The notes: generated by a model from the sequence alone, not told the origin. Shown: positions 54,473 to 63,851, counted from the stretch's first letter. The stretch: 64,000 nt of DNA from Proteiniphilum saccharofermentans (GCF_900095135.1 NZ_LT605205.1:3968001-4032000), one strand, 5' to 3'. Translations and numbers: made by a program.

Positions 54473-54568
54473 TTATTTTTTAACACTATGGTTGTATGGA
54501 ACTCTCGATAATCATCTACTTGTGTGCAAATGGTTTTAGCTAACGCCGACCGTTGGTTCATGCTCATT

Positions 54569-55510
54569 TCATAAATTTAATTTTTTAATGATTTGTTTTA
54601 TAATGTTTTTTACCTCAACAGGACTAATTACAATTGTTGTATCGGCATTTGCCAACACCCATCTTGCTAAAGGTTCGAGTGAATAAGCCATATAAGTTTG
54701 CTCTATCTGCCCGTTTTCAAGCTCTTTTTCTTCAGTCATACCCATAAAATAACACCTGTCGGCATTGTACTTGGCAACCTCTTTGCTTGTGTGCAAGATT
54801 ACCTCTTGGAGGCATTGGGGATCATCATTCCCAAGAAGCGATTCTAACGGCGGATGAACTTTCGTATGCTTATTGGTCGTTATTTTTATGTTCTCAATGC
54901 GGTCGAGTCTGAATATCCGGTACTCTTCCCGCAGGTGACACCAGCCCGAAAGATACCAATTCGGATGCGAATAGGTGATGCCGACTGCCTCCAACGCCCT
55001 TTTGCTCTTATTTTCGTCAATATTGGTATAGTCAATCTCTACGATTAACTTATCGTTTATACTGCTTAATATTGTTTGCAACAAGTTGGGTAAACTCTCC
55101 CGTGTATTTTTGCTTTTATACACCGCTATGGTATCACCCATGTCATGGAGGTATTTTTTATCGACAGCTCGTAATGCGGCACGGATTTTATCCATTCCCT
55201 GATGAAAATAGTTGCTATTCTGGGTATCCGTGAGTTGTTCGATAATCTTCTCAGCGGTAAGAAAAGCGATTGCCTCCTCTTTGGTGAACATGAGTGAAGG
55301 TAATCTGTAACCTTCAACTAAAGAGTAACCGACTCCCGAATTGCCACATATAGGTACTCCGGCTTCCGATAAGGTATGCATATCACGATAAATGGTACGC
55401 AGGCTTACTCCAAAGCGTTCTGCCATTTCAGAAGCTTTCACAACCGGCCGTGATTGTAACTGCACCAGTAATGCCGATATGCGGTCAATTCGGTTCAAGT
55501 CTTTATTCAC
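54569..55510 (-). CDS. YafY-type transcriptional regulator (HTH_11 and WYL)
   Basis: This 313-residue protein has an N-terminal winged helix (MAERFGVSLRTIYRDMHTLSEAGVPI) and a C-terminal WYL domain with its YSHPNWYLSGWCHLREEYRIF segment, typical of regulators that answer to nucleotides or small ligands. The start is GTG at 55510, or TTG at 55498 (NRIDRIS), which is where most relatives begin. The upstream 35-codon frame overlaps this GTG. Its targets are probably the neighbouring VOC and GyrI-like genes. Confidence 0.9.
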   Translation of the reverse strand: MNKDLNRIDRISALLVQLQSRPVVKASEMAERFGVSLRTIYRDMHTLSEAGVPICGNSGVGYSLVEGYRLPSLMFTKEEAIAFLTAEKIIEQLTDTQNSNYFHQGMDKIRAALRAVDKKYLHDMGDTIAVYKSKNTRESLPNLLQTILSSINDKLIVEIDYTNIDENKSKRALEAVGITYSHPNWYLSGWCHLREEYRIFRLDRIENIKITTNKHTKVHPPLESLLGNDDPQCLQEVILHTSKEVAKYNADRCYFMGMTEEKELENGQIEQTYMAYSLEPLARWVLANADTTIVISPVEVKNIIKQIIKKLNL

Positions 55511-55614
55511 CCTGATTTATTGTATAAATGCGAATCTGTAGGGACAAACCTCACGGCATCTCCGGCATCAGCATCTAAAGACGTTGCAAGTTCTTTTATC
55601 GAATTTTTATCCAT
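55507..55614 (-). CDS. Tiny frame overlapping the YafY-type start
   Basis: The 35-codon frame from ATG reads MDKNSIKELATSLDADAGDA and ends in a TGA that overlaps the GTG of the regulator. The overlap could couple translation. The text is not recognised and may be a leftover of a larger gene rather than a real peptide. Confidence 0.25.
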   Translation of the reverse strand: MDKNSIKELATSLDADAGDAVRFVPTDSHLYNKSG

Positions 55615-55667
55615 TTGATTTTCTGCTTTTTAGCAATAATCCTGTGGTTGCGACAATTTAAGCTTGC

Positions 55668-56093
55668 CTAATTTTCATCAAACATTATTGCCCAAAGCAC
55701 ACCATAACGGTCAACGACTTCGGCATAACGTTTTGCAAAGAACGCTTCGGCAAGCTCACATTGGATGTTTTGTGCACCCTTGCAGAGTTTTGCGTACACT
55801 TCCTCGGTTTGGGCTATCGATTCGCACATAAGTGTTAGCATATGACCTCCATTACCAAAGTTGCGCTCGTCGCCCGGTATAGTGTCGGCAACGCTCATTG
55901 TTCCCCCCGGAAAGTCAATACAGCAGTGCAACACTTTCTGCTTGTAATGGTTTGGAATTTCCGGCATCCCCGGCTCAGCAGGCATAGAGTCATAGCGATA
56001 AAGATTTTCGATTTTTCCGCCCAATACGTCTGCATAGAAATTGGCTGCCTCTTCGGCCTGACCATTGAAAATAAGATAAGATGTAAGTTTCAT
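55668..56093 (-). CDS. VOC family protein, PhnB/YjdN-like
   Basis: This protein of about 141 residues has the VOC fold: SYLIFNGQAEEAANFYADVLGG at the start, the middle strand CCIDFPGGTMSVADTIPG and the end FAKRYAEVVDRYGVLWAIMF. PhnB-like members have lost the metal ligands of glyoxalases, and their reaction is unknown. MKLTSYL at 56093 is taken as the start, one codon after the first ATG. A TATCTTTG box lies 29 bp upstream. Confidence 0.88.
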   Translation of the reverse strand: MKLTSYLIFNGQAEEAANFYADVLGGKIENLYRYDSMPAEPGMPEIPNHYKQKVLHCCIDFPGGTMSVADTIPGDERNFGNGGHMLTLMCESIAQTEEVYAKLCKGAQNIQCELAEAFFAKRYAEVVDRYGVLWAIMFDEN

Positions 56094-56122
56094 CATTTTA
56101 TGTTTTTAATTGAATTGTGATG

Positions 56123-56130
56123 CAAAGATA
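56123..56130 (-). promoter_or_regulatory. -7 promoter element of the VOC gene
   Basis: TATCTTTG on the minus strand fits TAnnTTTG. A small inverted repeat (CTGTT/AACAG, 56138-56151) lies next to it upstream and may be a regulator site. Confidence 0.5.
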
Positions 56131-56548
56131 TGGTATCTGTTTGACAACAGTATGTCAGCAACTTTTTTAAAATACGATAAGGGGTACAATTTAGAGCGCA
56201 AAGTCCATTTTTTAAGCATTTCCAAGTTTTTGATTATAAATAACTGCAATATTGATAGAAGTCAAAGTATATATTAGAGATATAGTTCATATATATCTAT
56301 AAAACAAATAATTATATCTAAATCGCAACCTTTTCTATCCCCTTAAAAGGGTCACGATTTAGCTACGACTTTGAAACAATAATCGTATAAAAATAGAATA
56401 AAATTGATTGAAAATCAGAACAGAATACGAACTACAGCACTGTATAACAATCAGTTGATTAGAGATTCGTAGAAGGGTTCAAAATATTATAATACTTAGA
56501 GAAAAATCCTACACAAACCATTAATTTACAAATGATTACATATTTAAG
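56131..56548. other. Intergenic, AT-rich, one nested hairpin
   Basis: No gene is seen between the VOC promoter and the tRNA. At 56319-56361 the pairs TAAATCG/CGATTTA and CCTTTT/AAAAGG can form a two-step stem of 43 bases. It might belong to a small RNA or a decayed terminator, and nothing else supports either. The rest is plain AT-rich sequence. Confidence 0.45.
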
Positions 56549-56635
56549 CGGAAAGAAAGGGATTCGAACCCTTGGTACCCGTGAGAGTACAACGGTTTTC
56601 GAGACCGCCCCGATCGACCACTCCGGCATCTTTCC
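56549..56635 (-). tRNA. tRNA-Ser (anticodon CGA)
   Basis: The 87-base minus-strand gene has acceptor arms GGAAAGA and TCTTTCC with a G discriminator. The anticodon stem GCGGT/ACCGT has loop CTCGAAA, a long variable arm (GTACTCTCACGGGTAC) typical of serine tRNA, and a T-arm GGGTTCGAATCCC. CCA is not encoded. The CGA anticodon reads UCG codons. Confidence 0.95.
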
Positions 56636-56768
56636 TGATCGGATGCAAAATTACGCTATTTTCCCGTAAAACAGCACATAATCCTTCAATAAATTAGACA
56701 TTCTCTCACAACGGCATAATCCAGGCAATGCTGGATCATACACATTTAACTTAAAGAAACAGCCCGAT

Positions 56769-58835
56769 TCATTTCTTTAACGCCTGCAATGCCTCATTGG
56801 TTGCGGCAAGCAACGGATCAATGGAAATAGGTGAACCCACGGCATTTTTCATCCAATGCTGGGGAATAATACTTCCCTGCGTATACATGCGATCCATCTC
56901 GTCGGCAAGATTCTTACCCCGCACCTGCTGCTCAATCTGGAAAGCGATCAGATGTCCCATCGGATAGTTGGGCAGATAGAGCGGATAGTCAATCATATGT
57001 GAATAGATACCAAGCAATGTCTCATCCTCTCCTCCCAATATACCGGCATAATAGCTGTTCCATACCTCTTTGGCAGCACTAATCACCGCCTCTTTCAGTT
57101 GTTCCGCCGTAGCATCAGGGTTAGCATATAGCCATTCCCATACCTGTATGTCGACAAGAGAAACACCCATGATCTCATAACAAGACCAGAAATTATCCAA
57201 CGCCAGCCAATACTCATCTTCCGGGTTCGGATTTTTCAATCCCAACAACTCCAGATCCCTCTTCTGGAAAATGAATGCTACTGCTTCAGTAAAGGCAGTA
57301 TTGGGAACACCGTTCAACATATAATAATCTACATCGTTCATGGTAATAGTCTGCTCCACATTATGTCCGAACTCATGCACAGCAATATTGTAGCCTTTGT
57401 AATCCATACCTTCCGTCCCGACACGGGTACGCAAGCGTGCTACATCATTCCGCATGGCAGCTCCCCAAGCATGGCCGGCACCACGGGAAGCATCCACCGT
57501 AACAAGTGAAGCAATCTCTCTGGCTTTAGCAGGCTTCCAACCCAACTTTATCAAAATATTGGGAAGATCTTCTTCAAGTGCTTGTGCGTTGGGATACTTC
57601 CGGGAAGTAATGGCTGTCAGGTCCTCTTCGGGAATACCTCCTCCCGATTTGAAACCGTTGTACCAGATATCGAACGGTTCCAGCTTCCGTCCCAGCCTCG
57701 ATTCAATAAATGAAGCCACCTCTTTCACCTGCGGCGAAGAGAGTAATCCCCTGAATAGTTCCTCCACATCTTTTTGAGGTACTTCCATCGTACCATCAAA
57801 TGCACGGATTAGTTGAGTGGGATAATGGGGAGAATAGGGATCGAGCTGACGCATCGCCCGGAAATTTTTCAGAAACACCTCGTACCTACGGATATCTTCG
57901 GATTTGGATGCGACCGTTTTTCCATTATTATCAAATAAATCATTTGTGATCGGGTTCCATGAATAGCTGTCGCTATTGATTACCTGGCGGGGAATTGACT
58001 GATCGATAATGCGTTGCATCACGCCGTAGATCATCCGCTGTTTTTCCAATCCTTTTTCACTGTCGGCATAGTTCGATTTGAGTTCGTCGCGCAATCCCCA
58101 GTGAGAGATCAGTTTCATATTGGTGGGAAACAGTTGTTCTCCATTTTCATTCCGCAGATTTCCCATATAGATATTGTAGTCGGAGATATAGGCATCTGCT
58201 TCGGTTATCGTTCTGGAAATATCCTGTTGAACGGCTGCCGGTACACGCGATATAAACCTGTCACCCATACGGGCATAGGCCCACTCTTTCCGCGACCATC
58301 CTGCGCCCAGTTCAGTTTTTTCTTCCAGCGTATAGAAAGGAAAATTCAGCGCACTAAGAAACGCAATTTTATTGTTATACAAATCATCGGTCAAATGGGC
58401 AGAGACATCGTAACCACCGAACATCATGTCCACTGGTGTGATCTCAGGCCCTTCTAATTGCAAGGAAGCTTTGAGCATCACATCTATCTTGTGGAAGTAA
58501 CCGTAGATCACTTCAAAATTACGTTCCAACGCACTAAAAAGGCCGGAAAGTTTCGCTGTATCGCTAATAAACGAATTCTTACAAAATCCTGCGAAATCGT
58601 CTACGGTGCCATCCTGTTCGCCCCATTGCCCTGCTACCTGCCGTACACCCCGCTCTATGCGGAATGCGTGAGAATCTCCAAGAGAATCTTTGAGTTGTTT
58701 GATAACCGCCTCGACTTTGGCCTGAGGGATAAAATCAGTTGTTTGCATCCTGTTTTTGCTATTTTGAACGGAACTGTTACATGCCACTAATCCGATAAGA
58801 AAAGTAGAAAAGGTAAACGATAAGAATTTCTTCAT
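56769..58835 (-). CDS. M3-like zinc metallopeptidase, lipoprotein
   Basis: This 688-residue protein has a lipoprotein signal (LIGLVACNSS, Cys19) and a helical peptidase body. The active site motif is HEFGHNVEQ (His487, Glu488, His491), with a further glutamate at Glu517 (NTAFTEAVAF). This is the arrangement of M3-type oligopeptidases. The role would be periplasmic or surface trimming of peptides in a protein-fermenting organism. The family is firm at clan level, while assignment to M3 rather than a close relative is by pattern. Confidence 0.82.
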   Translation of the reverse strand: MKKFLSFTFSTFLIGLVACNSSVQNSKNRMQTTDFIPQAKVEAVIKQLKDSLGDSHAFRIERGVRQVAGQWGEQDGTVDDFAGFCKNSFISDTAKLSGLFSALERNFEVIYGYFHKIDVMLKASLQLEGPEITPVDMMFGGYDVSAHLTDDLYNNKIAFLSALNFPFYTLEEKTELGAGWSRKEWAYARMGDRFISRVPAAVQQDISRTITEADAYISDYNIYMGNLRNENGEQLFPTNMKLISHWGLRDELKSNYADSEKGLEKQRMIYGVMQRIIDQSIPRQVINSDSYSWNPITNDLFDNNGKTVASKSEDIRRYEVFLKNFRAMRQLDPYSPHYPTQLIRAFDGTMEVPQKDVEELFRGLLSSPQVKEVASFIESRLGRKLEPFDIWYNGFKSGGGIPEEDLTAITSRKYPNAQALEEDLPNILIKLGWKPAKAREIASLVTVDASRGAGHAWGAAMRNDVARLRTRVGTEGMDYKGYNIAVHEFGHNVEQTITMNDVDYYMLNGVPNTAFTEAVAFIFQKRDLELLGLKNPNPEDEYWLALDNFWSCYEIMGVSLVDIQVWEWLYANPDATAEQLKEAVISAAKEVWNSYYAGILGGEDETLLGIYSHMIDYPLYLPNYPMGHLIAFQIEQQVRGKNLADEMDRMYTQGSIIPQHWMKNAVGSPISIDPLLAATNEALQALKK

Positions 58836-58887
58836 GACTTTGTTTTTAGTTTAAAACATAAAGACTCTTGATATTGTAGATATTTCA

Positions 58888-58895
58888 CAAAGATA
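58888..58895 (-). promoter_or_regulatory. -7 promoter element of the metallopeptidase gene
   Basis: TATCTTTG on the minus strand fits TAnnTTTG, 52 bp upstream of the ATG. Confidence 0.5.
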
Positions 58896-59044
58896 TAAAA
58901 ATCAATTAAAAAACATCACTAACCGGCCCAGTGTTCCGGATTTTTTTTATAGTTTTACACCACAACATTGATCGGAGTAAATTTATTTTACGGAAGAAAC
59001 TGATGTTTGCGATATGGAAAAACAAACAAACCAAATTATTTTAA

Positions 59045-59926
59045 ATGAAATTAATAAATACCGTGCTTCTTCTATCAGCAACTATCGTCCTTTACGGACA
59101 GGAGTCCGGCATTATCGCCGAAGACGCAGAGATTCAACAAGCCGGTACCGGTTATGCTTTTACCGAAGGCCCAGCCGTTTCACCGGACGGGAGAATTTTC
59201 TTTACCGATCAGCCCAACGACCGTATTTATGTATGGGATGAAATCAGGGGAATTGAATTATGGTCGGAAGATACCGGAAGATCCAACGGTATGTATTTCA
59301 ATGCTGACGGCCAGTTGGTTGCTTGCGCCGACCTGTTTAACCAACTTGTATATTTCGATAGAGACAAAAAGAGACAACTTCTTTTTGAGAATTACGAAGG
59401 CAAACATCTGAACGGGCCAAATGATCTATGGATTGCCCCCAATGGAGATATTTACTTTACCGATCCTTATTATCACCGTAATTACTGGGAGGAAGGACAT
59501 ACCGAGGTACAGGACAGACGGGGCGTCTATCACCTTTCACGCGACGGAGCCATATCACGGGTAATCGATGATTACAAGCAACCTAACGGCATCATAGGCA
59601 CACCTGACGGTAAGACACTGTACGTAGCCGATATAAATGATGGGAAGATATGGAAATATGAGATCCGGCCCGACGGAAGCCTCTCCGGTAAAACATTCTT
59701 CGCACCTAAAGGTTCCGATGGAATGACTATCGATGAGCGGGGAAATATTTATCTCACGATGGGTAAAGTATGGGTCTATTCGCCGGATGGGGAACTGAGA
59801 CAGGAGATCGAAGTCCCTGAGAGCCCGTCCAACGTATGTTTTGGAGGAAAAGACCGGGATATCCTGTTCATCACGGCCCGTAGTTCGGTTTATACCCTAA
59901 AAATGAATGTGAGAGGAGTTAAGTAA
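59045..59926 (+). CDS. SMP-30/gluconolactonase-type lactonase, secreted
   Basis: This 293-residue protein has a signal peptide (LINTVLLLSATIVLYG) and a six-bladed propeller of the SMP-30 type. Typical repeats are FTEGPAVSPDGRIFFTDQP, HLNGPNDLWIAPNGDIYFTD, QPNGIIGTPDG and GSDGMTIDERGNIYLT, with the expected Glu, Asn and Asp metal ligands. It would open sugar lactones in the periplasm. It diverges from the metallopeptidase gene and is followed by an M20 gene without obvious metabolic link. Confidence 0.88.
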   Translation: MKLINTVLLLSATIVLYGQESGIIAEDAEIQQAGTGYAFTEGPAVSPDGRIFFTDQPNDRIYVWDEIRGIELWSEDTGRSNGMYFNADGQLVACADLFNQLVYFDRDKKRQLLFENYEGKHLNGPNDLWIAPNGDIYFTDPYYHRNYWEEGHTEVQDRRGVYHLSRDGAISRVIDDYKQPNGIIGTPDGKTLYVADINDGKIWKYEIRPDGSLSGKTFFAPKGSDGMTIDERGNIYLTMGKVWVYSPDGELRQEIEVPESPSNVCFGGKDRDILFITARSSVYTLKMNVRGVK

Positions 59927-60034
59927 TGCCTCCACAACATTATCAACCACCTTGCAATGCCGCTTCGTAATAGAGGGGGGGGATGCAAGAAAATCTATAA
60001 GACTATTTATTATCAAACTATAAAATAAAACAAT

Positions 60035-61408
60035 ATGATGAACGAAATCAACAAGTACGTAGAAACACACAAACAACGTTTTTTGGATGAACTCTTCGAA
60101 CTGATCCGCATCCCTTCCATTTCATCCATCCCGGCGCATAAACCCGATATGTACCGCGCCGCCGAAAAATGGAAAGAAATCCTGCTGGCAGCCGGCGCCG
60201 ACAAGGCGGAGGTAATGGAGACCGATGGGAATCCGGTAACCTATGGAGAAAAGATCATCGATAAGAAAGCACCAACCGTATTGGTATACGGGCATATGGA
60301 CGTGATGCCGGTCGATCCGGTCGACCTCTGGAAAACCGACCCTTTTGAACCGGTGGTGAAAGATGGCAAGATATGGGCACGCGGCGCAGATGACGACAAA
60401 GGACAGTCGTTCATGCATGCCAAAGCGTTCGAGTACCTGGCACAATCCGGCAAACTGGGATGCAATGTGAAATTCCTTATTGAAGGGGAAGAAGAGGTAG
60501 GATCGCCCAACCTTCCGAAGTTCTGCAAAAAACACAAGAAAATGCTGCAGGCCGATGTGATCCTTGTCTCGGACACCTCGATGATCGCCCGCGACATGCC
60601 CTCCATCACTACCGGGCTGCGCGGCCTGGCTTACTGGCAGGTTGAAGTAACGGGACCTGCTGCCGACCTCCATTCAGGACTGTTCGGCGGGGCGGTAGCC
60701 AATCCTATCAATGTGCTCTCAAAAATGATTGCCCAAACCATGGATGATGAGGGACGTATTCTCATTCCGGGCTTCTATGACGATGTGGCGGAGGTATCCG
60801 GGAAAGAGCGAGCCATGATGGGCAAAGCACCTTTCTCCATTCAGGAGTACAAGAAATCGGTGGGTGTAAAAGAACTGTTCGGGGAAAAAGGATATACCAC
60901 CAACGAACGTACCGGCATCCGTCCGACTTTCGACGTATGCGGGATATGGGGCGGTTATACCGGTGAAGGAGCTAAAACGGTACTGCCTTCCAAAGCGTAT
61001 GCCAAGATCAGCACCCGTCTGGTACCCAATCAGGATCATAAGAAAATAGAAAAACTGTTTGTGAAATATTTCGAGTCTATCGCTCCGAAATCGGTAAAGG
61101 TAAAGGTGGAATACCTGCATGGCGGACCATCCTATGTCTGCCCTATCGATCTTCCTGCATACAAAGCAGCAGAGAAAGCATTGAAAGATGTGTACGGAAA
61201 GGATCCCGTCCCCGTGCGTTCCGGTGGAAGTATCCCTATCATTGCTACTTTCGAAGAGATACTGGGAGTTAAGTCGGTACTGATGGGTTTTGGACTGGGA
61301 TCGGACGCTATCCACTCACCCAATGAGAATTTCCCGTTGGAACAGTTCTATAACGGTATCAGAACCCTTCCTCTGTTTTACCAATATTTGGCGGAAGAAA
61401 GAGACTAA
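60035..61408 (+). CDS. M20 family dipeptidase
   Basis: This 457-residue cytoplasmic zinc peptidase has its metal-binding residues visible in VYGHMDVMPVDP, ARGADDDKGQ, IEGEEEVGSPN and LVSDTSMI, and a final histidine in GLGSDAIHSPNE. The insert around 200-330 is the dimerisation (lid) domain. Members of this group cleave dipeptides, including CNDP/DapE-type substrates. A second ATG three bases later is equally possible as start. No signal peptide is present. Confidence 0.93.
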   Translation: MMNEINKYVETHKQRFLDELFELIRIPSISSIPAHKPDMYRAAEKWKEILLAAGADKAEVMETDGNPVTYGEKIIDKKAPTVLVYGHMDVMPVDPVDLWKTDPFEPVVKDGKIWARGADDDKGQSFMHAKAFEYLAQSGKLGCNVKFLIEGEEEVGSPNLPKFCKKHKKMLQADVILVSDTSMIARDMPSITTGLRGLAYWQVEVTGPAADLHSGLFGGAVANPINVLSKMIAQTMDDEGRILIPGFYDDVAEVSGKERAMMGKAPFSIQEYKKSVGVKELFGEKGYTTNERTGIRPTFDVCGIWGGYTGEGAKTVLPSKAYAKISTRLVPNQDHKKIEKLFVKYFESIAPKSVKVKVEYLHGGPSYVCPIDLPAYKAAEKALKDVYGKDPVPVRSGGSIPIIATFEEILGVKSVLMGFGLGSDAIHSPNENFPLEQFYNGIRTLPLFYQYLAEERD

Positions 61409-61434
61409 TTTTCAATGTGCCAATATGTGAAAGG

Positions 61435-61465
61435 TGGGAAAGTATCCAGAAGGTCTGGCTTCCCA
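61435..61465. terminator. Nested hairpin between convergent genes
   Basis: TGGGAA/TTCCCA encloses CCAG/CTGG, 26 bp after the M20 stop codon and before the convergent ATP-grasp-like gene. It is followed by T/A-rich repeat DNA and probably terminates one or both transcripts. Confidence 0.5.
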
Positions 61466-61469
61466 TTGG

Positions 61470-61495
61470 TAATTAGTAATTGATAATTAGTAATT
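61470..61495. repeat. 12-bp direct repeat, period 14
   Basis: TAATTAGTAATT occurs at 61470-61481 and 61484-61495. The second copy forms the last codons and stop of the neighbouring minus-strand gene. Confidence 0.6.
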
Positions 61496-62683
61496 TCTCA
61501 AAACACTCACATAAGCAATATAACCGGTAGTTTTGGTAACGGGAGTCAACGACAGGTAGCCGGAAAGTATCTTTCCGTTCTCTACCTTTAAAGGGGACTC
61601 CCGTTGCATTTTCTCATGGAAGGATAAAGCACCTTCCGGCTTCTTGAAATAATCCACAACAAATTGACCCTCCGCATCGGGGTATATGTATCGATTATGG
61701 AAGATATGTGCTACCATTCCCATATTCATCCGCATATTGATCTCCACACAGGGTTGGAGACAGTATCCTCCGGGCGTCTCACACACCATCATATCTACTC
61801 CTGCGTAGCCAGTATAAAGCGGGAAACGACTCAACAGCTTTTTAACCAGTAAATTTCTGAGCCGGCGTAATAACTCTACCGAAACAAACTTACTGAGTTT
61901 TTCCTCAATCCGGGTATCGCTGAGCAGTTCATTGCCCATATACGCACCGGAAGAGGCTGCACTGAACATAGAATAGCCTGCAAAACGCACCGTCCCTTCG
62001 TGCAGGTAAAATTCCATCGCAAAATCCTGTACCTTGGCCAATACCGGCTCTGCCACCACTCCGCCCTGCTCCTGGATGACCCGCCGGCACCAGTCCCGTT
62101 GCTTATCGGTAATTCCCTCCAATATCCATATCAGCCCTTTACCGCTACCCGAAAGGGGCATTTTCAACACCTTATTTCCAGATAAGGATTCCAGCCAGAT
62201 ATACAATTCCTCTGTGTCAGTAAAGAAATGAGACTCTCCACAAAAGCCTTCCCCTTCAGCTCGCAATTCTTGCAATATTTCCACGGCACACTGCCGGTTA
62301 GAATATTTTCTTAAACACGCTAATTCTTCCGGTGACGGCAACAATCCTTGTGATACTCCCTCTGATATTAGTTTTCTTCTCAATGCAGGGTTCCACCCCC
62401 AGGGAACAATCTTCAGGTGTGGGTATAATGCAATATCAGAAAATGAGACAAGCGACGCCTCTACAGGCAGGATCTTTTTTACAGCCTCCAGGAATGAGCG
62501 GTTCAACTCTCCTCCAGCAACCACTTTCGTATCACAATTATTCTTTCCGGTAACATCCTCCCCCCCATACCAAATAGGTAAAACAGCCAATTCCTCCGCC
62601 ATCCGGATTGCAGATGCAGGCGGAGTATAATTGGGCGTAAAATTGGCTAGGGCGAGATCATTCTCGGGATTAAAAAGATACAT
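61487..62683 (-). CDS. ATP-grasp-like conserved protein
   Basis: This 398-residue protein is soluble, starting MYLFNPENDLALANFTPNY. The middle has VLKMPLSGSGKGLIW, the C-half VAEPVLAKVQDFAMEFYL and TGYAGVDMMVCET, and VEINMRMNMG at about 330. These match the nucleotide-binding loop and the metal-binding Glu/Asn strand of ATP-grasp ligases. It is conserved in Bacteroidales as far as I recall, with no known substrate. It lies 68 bp after butyrate kinase, in the same direction, and may be cotranscribed. Confidence 0.7.
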   Translation of the reverse strand: MYLFNPENDLALANFTPNYTPPASAIRMAEELAVLPIWYGGEDVTGKNNCDTKVVAGGELNRSFLEAVKKILPVEASLVSFSDIALYPHLKIVPWGWNPALRRKLISEGVSQGLLPSPEELACLRKYSNRQCAVEILQELRAEGEGFCGESHFFTDTEELYIWLESLSGNKVLKMPLSGSGKGLIWILEGITDKQRDWCRRVIQEQGGVVAEPVLAKVQDFAMEFYLHEGTVRFAGYSMFSAASSGAYMGNELLSDTRIEEKLSKFVSVELLRRLRNLLVKKLLSRFPLYTGYAGVDMMVCETPGGYCLQPCVEINMRMNMGMVAHIFHNRYIYPDAEGQFVVDYFKKPEGALSFHEKMQRESPLKVENGKILSGYLSLTPVTKTTGYIAYVSVLRNY

Positions 62684-62728
62684 CGACTAAAATATTTGTT
62701 CAGTTCCGGATGAGAGGGTTCTGTATAA

Positions 62729-62760
62729 AAACCTACTGGTATATACAAACCTATTGGTAT
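62729..62760. repeat. 14-bp direct repeat at the end of buk
   Basis: AAACCTACTGGTAT (62729-62742) and AAACCTATTGGTAT (62747-62760) differ at one base. The second copy holds the buk stop codon. Confidence 0.5.
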
Positions 62761-63830
62761 TCTTTTATTTCAATGTCCCCGTTAAGTGCAAGAAGAGCGT
62801 TCTCGGCCAGGGCACCCATCTCATCCTGCCCCGGATAAACATGTACAGGCGCTATCCGATAAACCCGCTCAATGACAAGATTACAGAACCATTTACTGTT
62901 GGCAATTCCCCCGGTGATCAGGATCGCATCGACTTCACCTTTCAATACGGTGGACATAGCTCCGATCTCTTTCGCCACCTGGTAGGCCATCGCTTCCAGT
63001 ACCTCTTTACATTTTTCATCGCCATCTTTCGCTTCCCGTTCAGCCAAATAGGCATCATTTGTTCCCAGGTATGCCATCATCCCACCTTTACCGACGATCA
63101 TCGAGTACATCTCTTCGTAACTGTATTGACCACTAAATGCAGCTTTCAATAGAGTTCCTACAGGCAGTGAACCCGAGCGTTCGGGAGAAAAAGGCCCATC
63201 ACCATCCAGTCCCTGATTTACATCCACAACTCTTCCTTTGCGATGCGCACCGACCGTAATACCTCCTCCCAAATGGGCTACGATCAGGTTCATGTCCTCA
63301 TATTTTTTCATGATGGAGTTGGCGTGCGAGCGAGCTATCGCTTTCTGATTGAGTGCATGGAAAATAGAATTCCTCTCAAAGTCGGGATGTCCCGAATACC
63401 TGGCGAGCGGATCAAGTTCATCCACTACCACGGGATCGGCAATAAAAGCCTCGGCAGAGGGGAGTAACTTTGCAATGTCTGCAGCGATCAATCCTCCAAG
63501 GTTGCTGGCGTGTTCACCGCGTTTACATTCCAGCAGATCTTTTTTCATTACATCGTTTACCCGGTAAACGCCCGAACCGATTGGCTTCACCAATCCTCCG
63601 CGGCCAATCACCGCGTCAATGGTCTCCAGCGGTATATCGGCATTCTTTAGTTCTTCATAAATCACCTCTTTACGGTGTTCGAATTGGTCTGTGATCCGTT
63701 TGAATTTGCCCAACACTTCCTGAGAATGTTTGATGGTCTTCAGAAAAATCACCTTTTCCTGTTGAAAGATAGCGATCTTTGTAGAAGTGGAACCGGGGTT
63801 AATCACTAAAATACGCGTATTTACTCCCAT
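62751..63830 (-). CDS. buk: Butyrate kinase
   Basis: This 359-residue acetokinase-family enzyme converts butyryl phosphate (or branched-chain acyl phosphates) and ADP to the acid and ATP. Motifs are LVINPGSTSTKIAIF at the start, the hinge HLGGGITVGAHRKGRVVDVNQG, DGDGPFSPERSG and ILITGGIANSKWF. Length is exactly that of butyrate kinases, which are shorter than acetate kinase. It follows the phosphate butyryltransferase gene by 21 bp, the usual ptb-buk order. In amino-acid fermenters the pair may also make isobutyrate or isovalerate. Confidence 0.95.
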   Translation of the reverse strand: MGVNTRILVINPGSTSTKIAIFQQEKVIFLKTIKHSQEVLGKFKRITDQFEHRKEVIYEELKNADIPLETIDAVIGRGGLVKPIGSGVYRVNDVMKKDLLECKRGEHASNLGGLIAADIAKLLPSAEAFIADPVVVDELDPLARYSGHPDFERNSIFHALNQKAIARSHANSIMKKYEDMNLIVAHLGGGITVGAHRKGRVVDVNQGLDGDGPFSPERSGSLPVGTLLKAAFSGQYSYEEMYSMIVGKGGMMAYLGTNDAYLAEREAKDGDEKCKEVLEAMAYQVAKEIGAMSTVLKGEVDAILITGGIANSKWFCNLVIERVYRIAPVHVYPGQDEMGALAENALLALNGDIEIKEYQ

Positions 63831-63851
63831 TTGAATATCTTATTTTATTGG

